Shown here piece by piece: positions 11,824 through 24,194 of a DNA stretch of 64,000 nt. Under the pieces are notes generated by a model, which was not told the origin of the DNA, did not search any database, and saw only the letters and a program-made list of their open reading frames with translations. The stretch's first letter is position 1; each line of letters opens with the position of its first letter. The translations under genes and the position numbers were made by a program. The stretch comes from Rostrohypoxylon terebratum. Its lineage: Eukaryota; Ascomycota; Sordariomycetes; Xylariales; Hypoxylaceae. Where the stretch lies: contig MU385883.1 of the NCBI GenBank assembly GCA_022497145.1, forward strand, positions 62,001-126,000. The letters are read 5' to 3'.

Positions 11824-13964
11824 ATGCGCTTTGCGACTTTGGTACGTGCTGCTGCTGCTACAGCTATCAGCTTCGGCGCTGTGGTGACGGCATCGAGGCC
11901 GGACGAAGTCCCGCTCGGCCACAGCCACGGACCAAGACCACAACGGCGGCAACCTAACGTCGTGTTCGTTTTGACGGATGATCAAGATGTCCATCTAGGG
12001 TCTTTGGATTACATGCCTCTTGTCAAGAAGCACCTGTTGGAGCAAGGAACGTTCTTTAGCAGTCATTACGCCACGACGGCCGTGTGCTGCCCGTCGCGGG
12101 TCACGATATGGACGGGGAAATTTGCGCATAATACGAATGTTACGGATGTGAGTCCGCCGTACGGTATGTGAATTCTAAGAGATGGAGCGACCGGCTCGAT
12201 CTCCCCCTATATACTCCTTGTCACGTGCCCTCATTAATACAACTATAAATCCGTATATTAAATTCGTGAAGCGTTTCTGACTGTGATCACAGGTGGCTAT
12301 CCTAAGTTCGTAGCGGAAGGCTTCAATGACAATTACTTCCCCGTGTGGCTGCAACAAGCCGGGTACAACACGTACTATACCGGGAAGCTGTTCAACGTAC
12401 ACACGGTGGAAAACTACAACTCCCCTCCCCCGGGAGGTTTTACAGGATCGGTAATTCCCACCCCCCTCCCCCAATCTCAGCAATCCCTTAAGAATAGCGG
12501 GGTGTAAAGACTATAGGTGACTAACCTATGTAAGGACTTCTTGCTGGACCCTCACACCTACGACTACCTCAACGCGACCTTCCAACGCAACGGGCAAACC
12601 CCACGCAGCTACGAAGGCTCCTACAGCACAGACGTGCTGGCGGCGAAAGCGTACGGGCTCCTCGACGAGGCGGTGGAAGCAGGAAAGCCGTTCTTCCTCG
12701 CAGCGGCTCCCATCGCCCCGCACGCCAACGTGGCCATGAAGCTGCACGAGGGGCCCCGCGACCCGGATAACCTGCCCTTCGAGTTCACCGAGCCGATCCC
12801 CGCAGAACGGCATAGGGGTCTGTTCTCGGAGGAGAGGGTACCGCGGACGTTGAATTTTAACCCGGAGGGGAGGTCGGGCGCGAATTGGGTTGCGGCGCTG
12901 CCGAGGCAGAACGAGAGTAACGTGGCGTACAACGACCACTTTTACCGCCAGCGCTTGCGTTCGCTGCAAGCTGTGGATGAGCTGGTCGAGGGCTTGGTCG
13001 CGCGGCTGGGGGAGCATGGGATTCTGGAGGACACGTACGTGGTTTATAGCAGCGACAACGGGTATCATATCGGCCAGCATAGGCTGCAGCCGGGGAAGAG
13101 CTGCGGGTATGAGACGGATGTGAACGTGCCGCTTATCATACGCGGGCCGGGCGTTGCGGCGAACTTCACGGCGGAGGGGGTCGTGAGCACGCATGCGGAT
13201 TTGGCGCCGACGTTTTTCAGTTTGCTCGGGTTGGAGCCTAGGGCTGATTTCGATGGTGCGGCGATCCCGGTTACGAAGAAGGGGATCGAGGAAGTTAGGG
13301 AGAGGGGCGAGAGGAGGGAGCATGCGGGTATTGAGTATTGGGGGTTTGCGATGGGAGAGGGCATTTACAACAGTGAGTTCACCAACCTAACCCCCCCTTT
13401 TTTTATTTATATTACATCGTAGAATTGGGGAGCACATTCTAACATTACACTTTGCGAAAAGGGGATCCACGTGAAAATAACACGTACAAAGCCCTCCGCA
13501 TCTCTGGACCAGGGTATAATCTCTACTACTCCGTCTGGTGCAACAACGAGCACGAACTCTACGATATGGAAGTCGACCCAGACCAACTCCACAACCTCCT
13601 CTCCCCATCCCCATCCTCTGCTCTCAAATCCACCCTCGCAGCCGGCCACGCCCCGCAGAAGATTGCCGCTCGTCTTGACGCCCTTCTCCTTGTTCTCAAG
13701 ACCTGCTCTGGAAAGCGATGCCAGCACCCCTGGTCTTCGCTTCACCCAGACGGCACCGTGCGTTCCCTCGCCGACGCGCTGGCGCCGCGGTATGACGCCT
13801 TCTACGTGGATAACCAGGAAGTGGCGAGCGTCAAGTACGCCTACTGCGCCAACGGGTTCATCCCCGAGGCAGAGGGGCCGACATGGGAGGATTCCGGACG
13901 GGCATTTGGCGGCGAAGGCGAGTACGGCTACTTGAAGGGCTCTCGGTGGGAGGATTGGGTATAG
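11824..13964 (+). CDS. secreted sulfatase (arylsulfatase family), 612 aa
   Basis: Type I sulfatase hydrolysing sulfate esters, likely extracellular or wall-associated. Four exons in phase: 11824-12163, 12293-12450, 12535-13372 and 13462-13964. An N-terminal signal peptide (residues 1 to about 23, hydrophobic ATAISFGAVVTAS) precedes PNVVFVLTDDQD, whose Asp pair at 52-53 would bind calcium. The sulfatase signature CCPSR lies at 88-92 with Cys88 as the predicted formylglycine site, followed by TGKFAHNTNV. Later hallmarks are YTGKLFN, HANVAMKL, a second active-site region SSDNGYHIGQHRL and the C-terminal block YSVWCNNEHELYDME. This agrees with fungal arylsulfatases of the Neurospora ars-1 type. 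The 3' splice at 13461 follows CTAAC closely. A role in sulfur acquisition is likely from the family; the substrate cannot be read from the sequence. Confidence 0.93.
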
Positions 13965-14943
13965 ACACCTGGAAACCTACCTACCTACCTAGGCTATTCT
14001 CTCTACGTAGTCGAGAATGACGTATCTCATTAAATCATCCCAAGCGTTTCCTATGATCTAATACCCTGACGCTGAAACAACTCAACGAATGAAAAGCTAC
14101 GGCTCAGCCAGTCGCAACGTCAGTTTTCTCACAAACCGATATTTGAGAGAAAGAAAGCCATTTTCGATTTCATTGGTCGACATAACTTGAACAAAACCTG
14201 GAAATCGACGACATCGAGATTCGGGGGCTGCCGACGACGTCATTGCTATTACGTAGGCGTACGTAGGCTGGCTTGAGTGAGATGAGGTCAGCCGTGTAAG
14301 ACGGGAAAACGAGATGTGAAGACCGATATAACGCAATGTGATTATTACATAAGATGAAATAGAGCCTCCGTTCATTTACTACTATGATAGAACTTGATGA
14401 GCTAACCCAAGTTTCAACCGATAGCTAAAATATCCCAGACATTTCATCCGTAGGTTATGGAAAGATCGGACGGTAGCTGTATGCCTATTTAATATGAGAT
14501 GATTACGATCATACTCGAAGTCTCCGTTCTGCACATACAATCCAGACGTTCGTATTCACATATTATAACAGCATTAATTTAGAACTTATTCATACGAGTT
14601 TCATTCATATACATATTTGAGTATCCGCAATCAAGTGAACAAGGCCATCTCCCAACCACATTTCCACGTAGCTAGAGACCTCAAACTACCTGACCGCGTC
14701 CTCATATTCCACACCGCCAGTCCGCCGACCAAGCCCATGCGTGCGTGCACATATCCCTAGCATATATATATTTTCCCATACTTTCCAACCCAACCCAGCC
14801 CAAGCCCGAGCCCCCTTTTACAAAGCCTCGACCTTAACCGGAGTTTGATTTTCCCCACCGCCAATGTTTTACCAAGGTAAATAAGTGCGTGCACGCGCGG
14901 CCCAGCCGGGTCCGGCATTCAACTCCTCGGCCTGACGCCGTTT
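13965..14943. other. spacer between convergent sulfatase and IRC22
   Basis: No gene seen. It starts with a (CTAC)n tract ending CCTAGG (13976-13993). The remainder is presumably the two 3' untranslated regions. Confidence 0.6.
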
Positions 14944-15917
14944 CTACTCGGCATTCTTGGCCTTGGACTTGCTGCTGGCGCCGCTCTTGACGCGTCGCGC
15001 GGACGGGCGGTTCAGGTGGTCCGACGGGATCCAGCTCTCGTCGTAGCCCTTGTCGGTGCCCGTAGCGGAACTCTCGCCTCCGGAGAGGGGCTCCTTTTCG
15101 ACAACGGGGGCGCGGGTCTTCTTGACCGGACGCTTGGCTTGAGGGAAGAAGGCCTCGATCCAGGTTTTGTAGACGAAGTAGCAGGTACCGGCGAAGCCGG
15201 CCGAGAGGAAGAGGTATAGGAAGATGCTGTGAGAGTAGTGTTGTTAGCTCATGGTATTCGAGGACATAAGTGGTGGGGAAAGTTGGGTAGAAGAAGCGAG
15301 AAGCTGCTTACATCTGAGGGTCGAAGATGCTGGTAGGAGCCTCGACAATGCTGACAGTCTGGTCGTAGACGCCAAGCTGGAAGATCTGGTTGGCAGCGTT
15401 GGTGACAACGGCGACGAGCTGTAGGCGCACGTCCTGAGGCTGCATGTCGAGAATGAAGGAGTAGGGCAGCGAGGCCTTCTCGCCAGCAGGGACAGTTGCC
15501 TCATAACGGACAGTGGTCAGGTTGCGAACGACGGACTTGGCAAAGTCGACATCAGGGCCTAGGTCCTTGGGGTTGAGAAGCTGGCCTCCCACAAAGGCTA
15601 CAAAGATGGGCTCGTCTTCGCTGTTGGTCACATCGATAACTGCCTTAGTTGCGCGGCCATTGACAAGCTTAACACCGAAGATGTCGTCGGCTTCAGGGAA
15701 GGTGGCGACAACCTCAGCCTTCAGCTCAACCTCGGGAGGGCTACCGGGAGGGCTACCGGCACCATCTGCGACGGGCTTCAGAGCCAATTATTGTTAGCAA
15801 TGGTCGACTGCAAACAATTTGCACAATAGCTTTACGTACCGAGTCACCCTCAGCAGCGAAGACGGACACGACGCGAAGGGCCAGAGCGGCAAGAACAGAG
15901 TATCGGAAGGCCACCAT
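14944..15917 (-). CDS. IRC22: ER membrane protein of the IRC22/TRAP-alpha-like family, 274 aa
   Basis: Three exons on the minus strand: 15917-15840, 15775-15312 and 15226-14944, joining GDS/PVADGAG and DPQ/I/IFLYLF. Residues 1-22 form a signal peptide (MVAFRYSVLAALALRVVSVF). A lumenal beta-rich domain follows, with ATKAVIDVTNSEDEPIFVAF, RYEATVPAGEKASLPYSF and IFQLGVYDQTVSIVEAPTS. One membrane helix lies at about 181-200 (IIFLYLFLSAGFAGTCYFVY). The cytosolic tail is basic and ends with ESWIPSDHLNRPSARRVKSG and Lys-rich residues. This layout matches fungal IRC22, a distant relative of the translocon-associated protein alpha subunit. A link to translocation is inferred from that relationship. 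SEC61 is encoded 16 kb away, which is not a functional linkage. Confidence 0.9.
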
Positions 15918-16866
15918 ACTGGGCAAAAGACGAGAGACAACTAACGCGACAATCGAAGGAATTGACGACGACTAGATACACCTTATATAGTATATCAAGG
16001 GTAAGGGGTAAGTGAGGAAGGGAGAGAGGAACTGAGGGAAGCTTCTCAAGTGAGAAAAGAAGTAAGAAGTAAAAAAAAGAAAAGAAAAACCAGAAAGCTT
16101 CAATTGATAAAGTTCATAGATTAAAGTAGACGAAGCTTAAAGTTCGCGGCAGAAAAACGTTGTGTGCAATGTGGTCAAATCAATTAACACAATGGGTCCC
16201 TGCTTTCCATTCCGACCAATGACGTGTTGTCGCGTCAGACATTCCCTGCAAGGATATATATGACCCACTTGGAGCGTAGCTATCCGAGCGTCGTATTGTA
16301 CCAATGTACCTAGGACCTACCTAGTAGGTACCTAAATATTGGAGATCTGCAAGCTTCCTGATTGTGGCTTTGTGGCTGAACGTACCTGTAAACGTACCTG
16401 TACTTGAGTACTTGAGTCTTCCTCCTGAGTCATCGTAGCCTTCACTAGGAAAGGGGATATGATATCGAAGGTGATTGAATATCTCATCAGCTCTACGGTT
16501 GGCACCTAGTGGTATACATGAGAATATCCATTTCGAAACGCTATTCCATACATATACACACACATACAACAACCACAAGACATGACACGCATCGCGCAAC
16601 AATAACATGTTCATATAAACAGGGCAACTTTGACGCCTCTAATCCACATATATATACAATTGCATCTTAGAGGCCAAAAAGCTACAGAGCAGCTTATTTG
16701 CTGCCAACGTCAAACACACCTACGGTGTTATAGGAAGAGGCGCGCGCACTTTACCGTACAGAACGGCATATCCTGGTCGTCAAGGCGTTTCTCCCCTCGT
16801 GAATACGTTCGTTCCCCTCCGCCTATTCATTTATTCCAAGCTCGTTAGCATACGTGGATTGATTCC
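15918..16866. other. spacer upstream of IRC22 and downstream of the ABC gene
   Basis: The IRC22 promoter would lie here. The stretch has an A/G-rich segment at about 16010-16090 and a CCTAGGACCTACCTAGTAGG-type element at 16307-16335. No gene is seen. Confidence 0.55.
16307..16335. repeat. TAGGTA/TACCTA dispersed motif cluster
   Basis: Overlapping copies of CCTAGG, ACCTAC and TAGGTA in near-palindromic order. The same words recur in most spacers of this window (22464-22493, 24115-24194, 34139-34195, 52299-52377, 63175-63255). Confidence 0.7.
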
Positions 16867-19800
16867 CTACTCGTCATCCACGAGTTTCTTGTCATCCCAC
16901 GCCTTCTTAGCCGCCTTGGTGAGAACCTCCATATCCCCGCTCATTTCGCACATGCTCCTGAAATTTCCATTCCCATTTTGTAGGAGTTCGTGCGGGTGGC
17001 CGTATTCGACGACTGCGCCGTGGTCCAGTACCAACACCTTGTCGTAATCAACAATAGTAGCGAGGCGATGCGCGATTGTGATGATCGTGCTCTTCAAATT
17101 GCGAATCGTCTCTTGAATCTTTGAGTCAGTAGCATAATCGATCGATGCTGTAGCCTCATCCATAACCAACACACTGGGGTTCTTGAGCATGGCACGGGCC
17201 AAGCAGAGAAGTTGCCTCTGGCCTTGGGACAGGTTCGAGCCTGATTCCGCTACAGGCGAAGAAAGGTCAAGGAAAACGTTCTTGTTCGTTGCAGTAGGCG
17301 ATGAGGGACTAGTCGGCTCCTGGGAATCCTGAGCTTCGCTGTATTCCACCGAAGACAGAAGGGACCGGGTAGTCGACGGAATAACTTCGTTCGGTCCAAT
17401 AAGCTGGACTTTCCTGAGAGCAGCGAAGACTTCCTCATCGGTATAAAGATCAAAGGGATCAAGGTTAGATCGGATGGTCCCGGTGAAAAGGGTAGGATCC
17501 TGGGGTACGATAGTGATAGCCTCTCGAAGATCCTGTAGACCAATCGTAGCAATGTCAATGTCGTCGATCAAGATTTTGCCACTCTCCGCTTCTAGCGCGC
17601 GGAAAATTGCCAGCGTCAAAGAGCTCTTGCCAGCACCGGTACGTCCTACAATGCCGACCTTTTCGCGCGGTTGGATCTTGAAAGTAACATTCTTCAAAAC
17701 AGGATCTAGTTCCTTGCGGTATCTTGTAGAATAATTGATGAATTCCACAGCTCCGTGCGCAGGCCAATTCTGAGCAGGTCGGTTCTTCTCATTGATCGCC
17801 TCAGCTTCTTGTTCCACGTCAAGGTACTCCTTAACACGTTCGACAGAGTTCATATTCTGTTCGTTCATTGCGTAAAGTCGTACAAGCCATAGGATGTTCT
17901 CAGAAAATCCGATGGCGTAGCTCAAGGATACACCGGCAGAACCGGCATCAATCTTCCCCAAGCTTAGAATAACGAAGACACCAGCAAAAAACGCCACGAA
18001 GTCACCCAGGAGGTCCGTTCGAAACGCGAGCCACCTATTAGCGGCCCAAAGAAAGATGAACGGACGGGCCTGTGTGTTGATTTTAGTCAGATTTTCTCGG
18101 ATAAATCGTCGTTCATCGCCATAGGCACGGATAGTAGTAACACCAGAAAGCGTCTCGCCGAATTGTTGAAAGAGGGGGCTTCGATTCACCGACTCAAGTC
18201 GCTTGAGGTCTCTAGATGCTCGGAGATAGAACATGCCGACTAGAATATAGAGGCCGGTAATGAAAATACCAGCAACGAGGAATCCAGGAGTTATAGCTGC
18301 AATAAGTACCACAGTGATTAGTATGCCCATAGCACAACTCATAACACCAATGGCAACAGGGGCAACCTCCTGGTCGATGGCTTCAAGATCTTTGCTGAAT
18401 CTGTTCATCAACTGTCCGAGAGGGGTAACATCAAAAAACTTGAATTTTGCCCTGGCAACGGCAGACATAAGCCTGGCGTGAAGTTTCCAAGACGCTGTGA
18501 GAGACCCAAAGAATAGCCATAGATCGCGAGTTAGAGCCAATCCTGCACCGCTTAGTCCTATCAACGCGAGAACAGTAAGATAGTAGTCGACATTGACCTC
18601 GGGCACATCGGCAGCTGTATAAACTGCAGGCTTGGTAAAAGACATGCTTTTGATAGAGCTTGTAACTGACGCGAAATCGGCTGGGGATAACCAAGAGCTG
18701 TAAGCAAGTTGCGAAGATATACTAGTTTGTGTTCTGGATGCAGACATGCTCTCCAAACCTGAAGTATATTGGTTGGCCCATTCTTTGATCCACAAGTTTG
18801 AGGCCACACTGCTTAGCTGTTGTCCCCCGAACACGACAAAAGCAATGACCCAAAACCACCACGCGCCCATAGCTCGGAGGTAAAGACTGATGACCGGCCA
18901 TTTCACAGCGCCTGTAGCTTTAAGTTCTTCTGGGGCACCTCGTTGCGGTTTCTCCTGCTTATTGCTAGAATTCGCGCTCGTCGTGCCATTCGCGCCATTC
19001 GCATTGTGGTCGATAAGGGTCTGGTCGCTCTCGTCTCCAACGCTTGATGGTACCCGTGATGGAACACGCGAGACGTCGGATGAGCCAGGTCGGGACTTTG
19101 TGCGGATCTCTTCGCCGAGCTTACCAGAGGCGATAACTTCTTCTGCTTTCCCTTGCGCATCTACTCGTCCATTGTCTAGCAAGACGACGTACTCCGATGA
19201 AGGCGCACAAAGGGTTGTGTTGTGAGTGATAAGAATACAGGTTCGGTTCTTCATCAGCTCGCCTTTGATACACTTGGTAAAAATCCATTTGGCAGTGTGC
19301 GAATCAACAGCGCTCAGACAGTCATCTAGCAAGACATGGCGGGAATTCGAGTACACAGCCCGCGCTAGCGATATACGCTGCTTTTGTCCGCCTGATAAGG
19401 TGATACCATTTTCTCCAACCAGAGTCTCATCACCGTTGTCTAGAATTTCGAGATCTCGCTCCAAGGCGCAGGCTACCAAGACATCTTTGTACCGTTTCTC
19501 ATCGTATGTCGCGGAAAACAGGATGTTGTCTCTGATATTTGCGTTAACTAACCATGCAGACTGAGCAACATAGGCGCATGTTTCAGTAAGACCAGTAGCG
19601 GGATCCGGTCGTACGTCCTCACGACTACGACCGCCGGGTAAGTATACCTTGCCCTTGGTCATGGTCATTTCACCAAGCAAAGCCATAAGCATTGAGGTCT
19701 TTCCAGATCCGGTGGGCCCAGCGATGATGTTGAGCTTACCGATCATGAACTCGACATTGAGATCAATGAGACGGAAAGCCATTGATCCATCCGCTGCAAT

Positions 19801-22026
19801 CGCATCTTTGCCGCCCCAGATGAACGTTGCGTCCCTGAAACCTATAACCTTGTTGCCATTTTCGTCCACATTGTCAGGCCCTAGCTGCTCATACTTCTCG
19901 GTCTCATCTTCGTTCAGGAATTCTTCAACTCGATCAACCGAAACCTTGGCTTCTTGGATGTGAGCAATCATGTCTCCGAGTTGATCCAAGGGCACTCTGA
20001 GCAGCATGAAGAGAGAAATAGCAGTGAACGCGACAGATGGATATAAGGGCTTGTGCTCTACCTTGGTATAGACCAAGAAAGAGAAAAACGTAATAAGAAC
20101 TGGTACCGTGTTCCAAATAGCAACAGCGAGTGCCCATATCATATAACGGTTTCGCAGCGCCTTCAGCTCGTTACGCCTCTTCTCGTCGACTATATCACTG
20201 AAACGCTTTTCCCAAGCGAAATATTTGATAATCCGGATGTTCTGGAGAATCTCGTTCGTCGTGTGTATACGCTTGTCCGTCGCAGCCATGATCTTGCGTT
20301 GAGTAATGTTGAACCCTTTAGCTAATAAAATGTTAACTGGCAAGAGGAAGACCATCACGATAAGCCCCGGGATAGCACTGAGACCCATCACTCGGTAGAG
20401 TAGAGCAATGGACACCAATAATTGCGAGGGGGCGGCCGCTAGCAGAAAATGCAAGTATGAAGTGCACTCGGAAATCTTGAAACTGTCGACCGACATGAGA
20501 TTAATGATTGTTCCCAGGTTCGCTTGCTCGTCTGCGCCCTTGGATGCGTCCTCCTTCGCGTCATCGCCATTTTGGGGTCCAGCTTTCTTATTTGCTTTCT
20601 TCTTGAGCCCAAAGAATCGCTTCAATTTTTCCAACTTCGTCTCATTCGTCGCGTCTGTGTTACCGAGAACGACATCCCTTCCGCTTGCCGCCTTGCGACG
20701 TAAAGCTTTAGCATAAATCTCGCCAATGACAATGGAGCGAATCTGAATGCAAATCTTACGCCCGATCCATAAGGCCTGGCCATCAGCGATAGAGCGGACT
20801 AAATCGGCAAGAGGAAGCAGGATAACGTAGAGCCATAACACGTTTCTTGGGGCCCTGTTCGGCATCTCTACATATTCGAGGATAGCCTTGAGAAGCAGTG
20901 TCGGGGCAAAAGTGAGAAAACCGCCCATGGTGGCCCAGACGCACTGGATAATAAGCATGCCCTTGAAATATTTAGTCAGGTGCAAAGCGAGTGAGGTCGT
21001 TTTCTTGACTTGGCGATAGTTGGCAAGTACCGTAGCGGCCTTATCGCGCGGCAAGAGGTTCCACACATGCTTAATCTCCAGAGGCTCTTTGTAACCTTGC
21101 CAAAGCATAGGGTCGATCCAAGAAAAAGTAAGCAGGGAGAGAACCGAAGCCAAAGGTTCACGCGATGGCTCTATCTTCCCTTCCCATTCCATTACAACAG
21201 TCTTGTTGCCCTTCCTAGTGTTCAGAGCAATCCCAAACAGGAGCGTCGTGAGACAAAACTCGACGATAATCAGGATTTGCGCAAGCCTAGAGCTGGCGTG
21301 GATCAGGACAGAGCGGAAGACGATAAGAGTGAAAAGCCATTGGAAACCATATATGAAGGCAGTGTGATTCCAAAGTCGCGGGATTCGCCATTTTGTGTTA
21401 CCCAAAAACAGCCGAAGTGTTGCAAGGATAAGAACGTAGACCCAGGAAACCAAGCCCACGATAGCTGCGAGTTGCCCATGACCACTATAGGTATTGGTGA
21501 CGAGCGCAACAATGTTGATAGCTACTAATCCACATATTGCGATCTCCTCTACGATGACAAGCAAGTCTTGAGCAGGTGGGGTATCGGCTTGGACAATGGA
21601 ACCTTTGGAGGTAGTCTTGATAAGCGCAAGGCGACCCCCGCCGTTCGGATTGATAGATAACCCTTCATCGTCGTCGGTGCTTATACAATCATTCTCTTCC
21701 GGCGGGACTTCTGTGTGACCTCTGTGGTCCGGGATCTGATCGTAACCATCGGCTCGTTTTAATCTTACGCTCCGGTAGATAGTCTGGAGAAGGAGGTGTA
21801 GTAGAGATAGAGATATCAGAATGAGCGGGAAAAGGATCTGCAGATAACTATAAGCCGTTAGTAGGCGAGACACGCATTTGATTGCACTAAGACACGGACA
21901 CGGGACGGGAACACAGAAAATATTGAATACACCAAAAAGGTACAGTAGGGGTACTTACTCAGATTGAAAACAAGTAGTGAAGTCATCAATCTGCCATATT
22001 GGCCATGAACACGAGGCAAAGCTCAT
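16867..22026 (-). CDS. ABCC-type (MRP/Ybt1-like) ABC transporter, 1682 aa
   Basis: Full-length multidrug-resistance-associated type ABC exporter, likely in the vacuolar or plasma membrane. It would export conjugates or bile-acid-like anions. Two exons: 22026-21959 and 21847-16867, joined in phase 2. The short first exon starts MSFASCSWPIWQIDDFTTCFQS, a typical N-terminus of the family; without it the TMD0 would lack its start. The order is TMD0 (about 24-215), TMD1, NBD1, linker, TMD2, NBD2. NBD1 has Walker A GPTGSGKTS near 740, signature LSGGQKQR near 840 and Walker B VLLDDCLSAVD near 860. The second Asp in place of the catalytic Glu is the usual degenerate NBD1 of ABCC proteins. NBD2 has GRTGAGKSS near 1428, LSQGQRQL near 1563 and VLVMDEATASID near 1584, with an intact Glu. 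Substrate and exact ortholog cannot be told from sequence alone. Confidence 0.93.
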
Positions 22027-23111
22027 GTTTCTTCTTCTTCTCCCCAGCCCCACTCGCGAGAGTGGTCGGTGATTGTTTAGATGTTATCACCAGACTGAAG
22101 AGATCTTTGGCCGATATCTTTGGTCAATTGGTGGGAAAAGAATTCAGACGATGCTCGGTACTACTCGTCGTAGCGACCTGAGACTGTTTGGTATAAGATA
22201 AAAGACTGGCAAACCTAGGATTAGATCTGACATGAAAGAAGAAGGGAGCGAGAAGAGAAGTAGGTGAAGAAGATAGCAGATGCAAAGTCGGGAATGTCTG
22301 GGGGGGTTGGAGCGAGAGCGAGAGCGAGAGCAAGAGATAGCAATTAAAAAAATAAAAAATGGTCGCAGAGATGATGGAAGGAAGAATTATGTAGGGACAA
22401 TTACCTTAGTAGTAGTAGTTTAGCGATTTAACTTAGCGATACCGCGACATCAAGCGACATAGCGCTAGGTACCTAGGTCCTACTTACCTACCTGATGTAA
22501 CTTCCCATAGTGGAGTGTTTAGCAGTAGGCTAGCACGGTTCCCAACTTCCCACACTAGTACTATCAGATACGCGTCACAGGTATTGTATTCAATATTCAT
22601 TGTATTGAATGTACCTTCCAGGTAACACTAGCTAGAAACTAGAGCACGGCTGCGCTTTGGTGGGGGTAAAAAAGAGGCGTCGCAGGTGGGTGTGCCAGGT
22701 GATCGCTTCCAGTCGCGGTGTACAGCAGTTTCCCGGCATTGAACGGTGAGCTAGAAATAGCTCTTACCGAACTCTACAGCATGGTATTGTACATTACTTC
22801 GTACCGCCTACAGTTCAATTCAAGGGCAGGTTCAGACCGCCTCCAGTGATTGCGGTAACGCAGATTGAAATCTTGTCGGTAACTTCCAGCCACGAGTTAT
22901 GAGTCTGTTCCTGATAGCGGACCCAGCTAGCCAACCTTAGGATTTCTTAGATAGTTTGACTAGCCAGATTAGCACGCGAGAAAACCCCACTATGCCACCT
23001 TCAGGTCCGGGTTCCGAATGCAGCTACCGCATATACATACATAGTATGTTACACGGTCTTGTGTAAGTAGGTAGATTCCAAGAGCTCCATGTCACTCCGG
23101 TAATCTTGAAT

Positions 23112-23165
23112 ACATAGTACTAGTATGTATGTATGTATGTATGTATGTACGTACTCGTACTATGT
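23112..23165 (+). repeat. (TATG)n microsatellite flanked by a 9-bp inverted repeat
   Basis: ACATAGTAC at 23112-23120 is exactly complementary to GTACTATGT at 23157-23165. The intervening 36 bases are mostly tandem ATGT units. The element could fold into a hairpin or cruciform. Confidence 0.75.
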
Positions 23166-24114
23166 AGAGGTTGCGGAGAGGAAAGACATGATACCTAAAT
23201 AAAAATAACGATTCTTACCTAGCTGTAAGATTCTTAAAAAGCAGACCAATGATAATAGTGAAATATTCCGAATTGTAACATAGAAGGCTTATTCATTACA
23301 CACATATACACACATACCTAATGCTCCGGAATACTTCTATAGGCACATGTCGAATTTGCTATTGGCGTGCCACTGTACGTATATATTGTCAGAAATACTA
23401 GGTACTTCATGTGACACCTGATCTCGAATGTTTCCCTGTCCTGGTGATATAATTCTTTTTAATTGGCGCCCCCGATTGCACGGGCGTATCAATTATCGCA
23501 TAGGTGTAACATTAAACATGCGCTCTCACAAATGAATGTGGGGAACGGCGAGCCAGATGGTAACATTGAACCTTCTGCGTAGTGGCTTCCATCTTGCCAG
23601 CTTGTACCCGAGTACAGCATACCTTCATAGATAATGTACGGGTACACATACTTCGGACGTGCATCTTCAATCAATGCTTTTCTCGGGTTTCTTAACCCAT
23701 ATTCATCATCCATACCTACACTACTCATCATAACTCATCAATGGAACTATGCATCCGCCGAATGAAAATTAAATTTTACGGCGTGGCTTACCTGCCTGAC
23801 ATGAAAAGATCAGACCGACTCTCTCTCATTTGTCACATTTGTCAGCATAGAAAGTGTGGGTTTGGTCATTCGCAATTTTTAAGTAATAAAAACAGGAATG
23901 TCAAGTTTACCACGATCAACCTGTCTGCTTGTACACGAACATCACAATTGCCACCAGGTAAGTTGTCCTGAATAGTCCCGGATACTTTTGGATTGCCCTG
24001 AATCTTACAGAGATTATATATTTCCGTATACTCTATCAGGGCAATGGAACCGTTCTCTTAAGGGAAACGCTGTGACTCAGACATCTCCGATAGCAAACGA
24101 CCGAAGGAACAGAT

Positions 24115-24194
24115 AACCTACCTGCCTACCTCCTAACCTACCCTATCTAGTACCAACCTACCTAGCCTATCCTACCTGGTACCTAGTAGTACCA
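24115..24194 (+). repeat. CCTACC/CTAGTACC-rich repeat tract
   Basis: Eighty bases built of degenerate repeats of CCTACC, CCTAACC and CTAGTACC. It is one of the densest of the dispersed TAGGTA-family clusters in the window. Confidence 0.7.

Noticed and set aside
12526..13323. 265-codon minus-strand open frame opposite sulfatase exon 3
   Set aside because: Shadow of a GC-rich coding exon on the other strand; the peptide is Arg/Leu-rich without domains, while the plus strand encodes a clear sulfatase.
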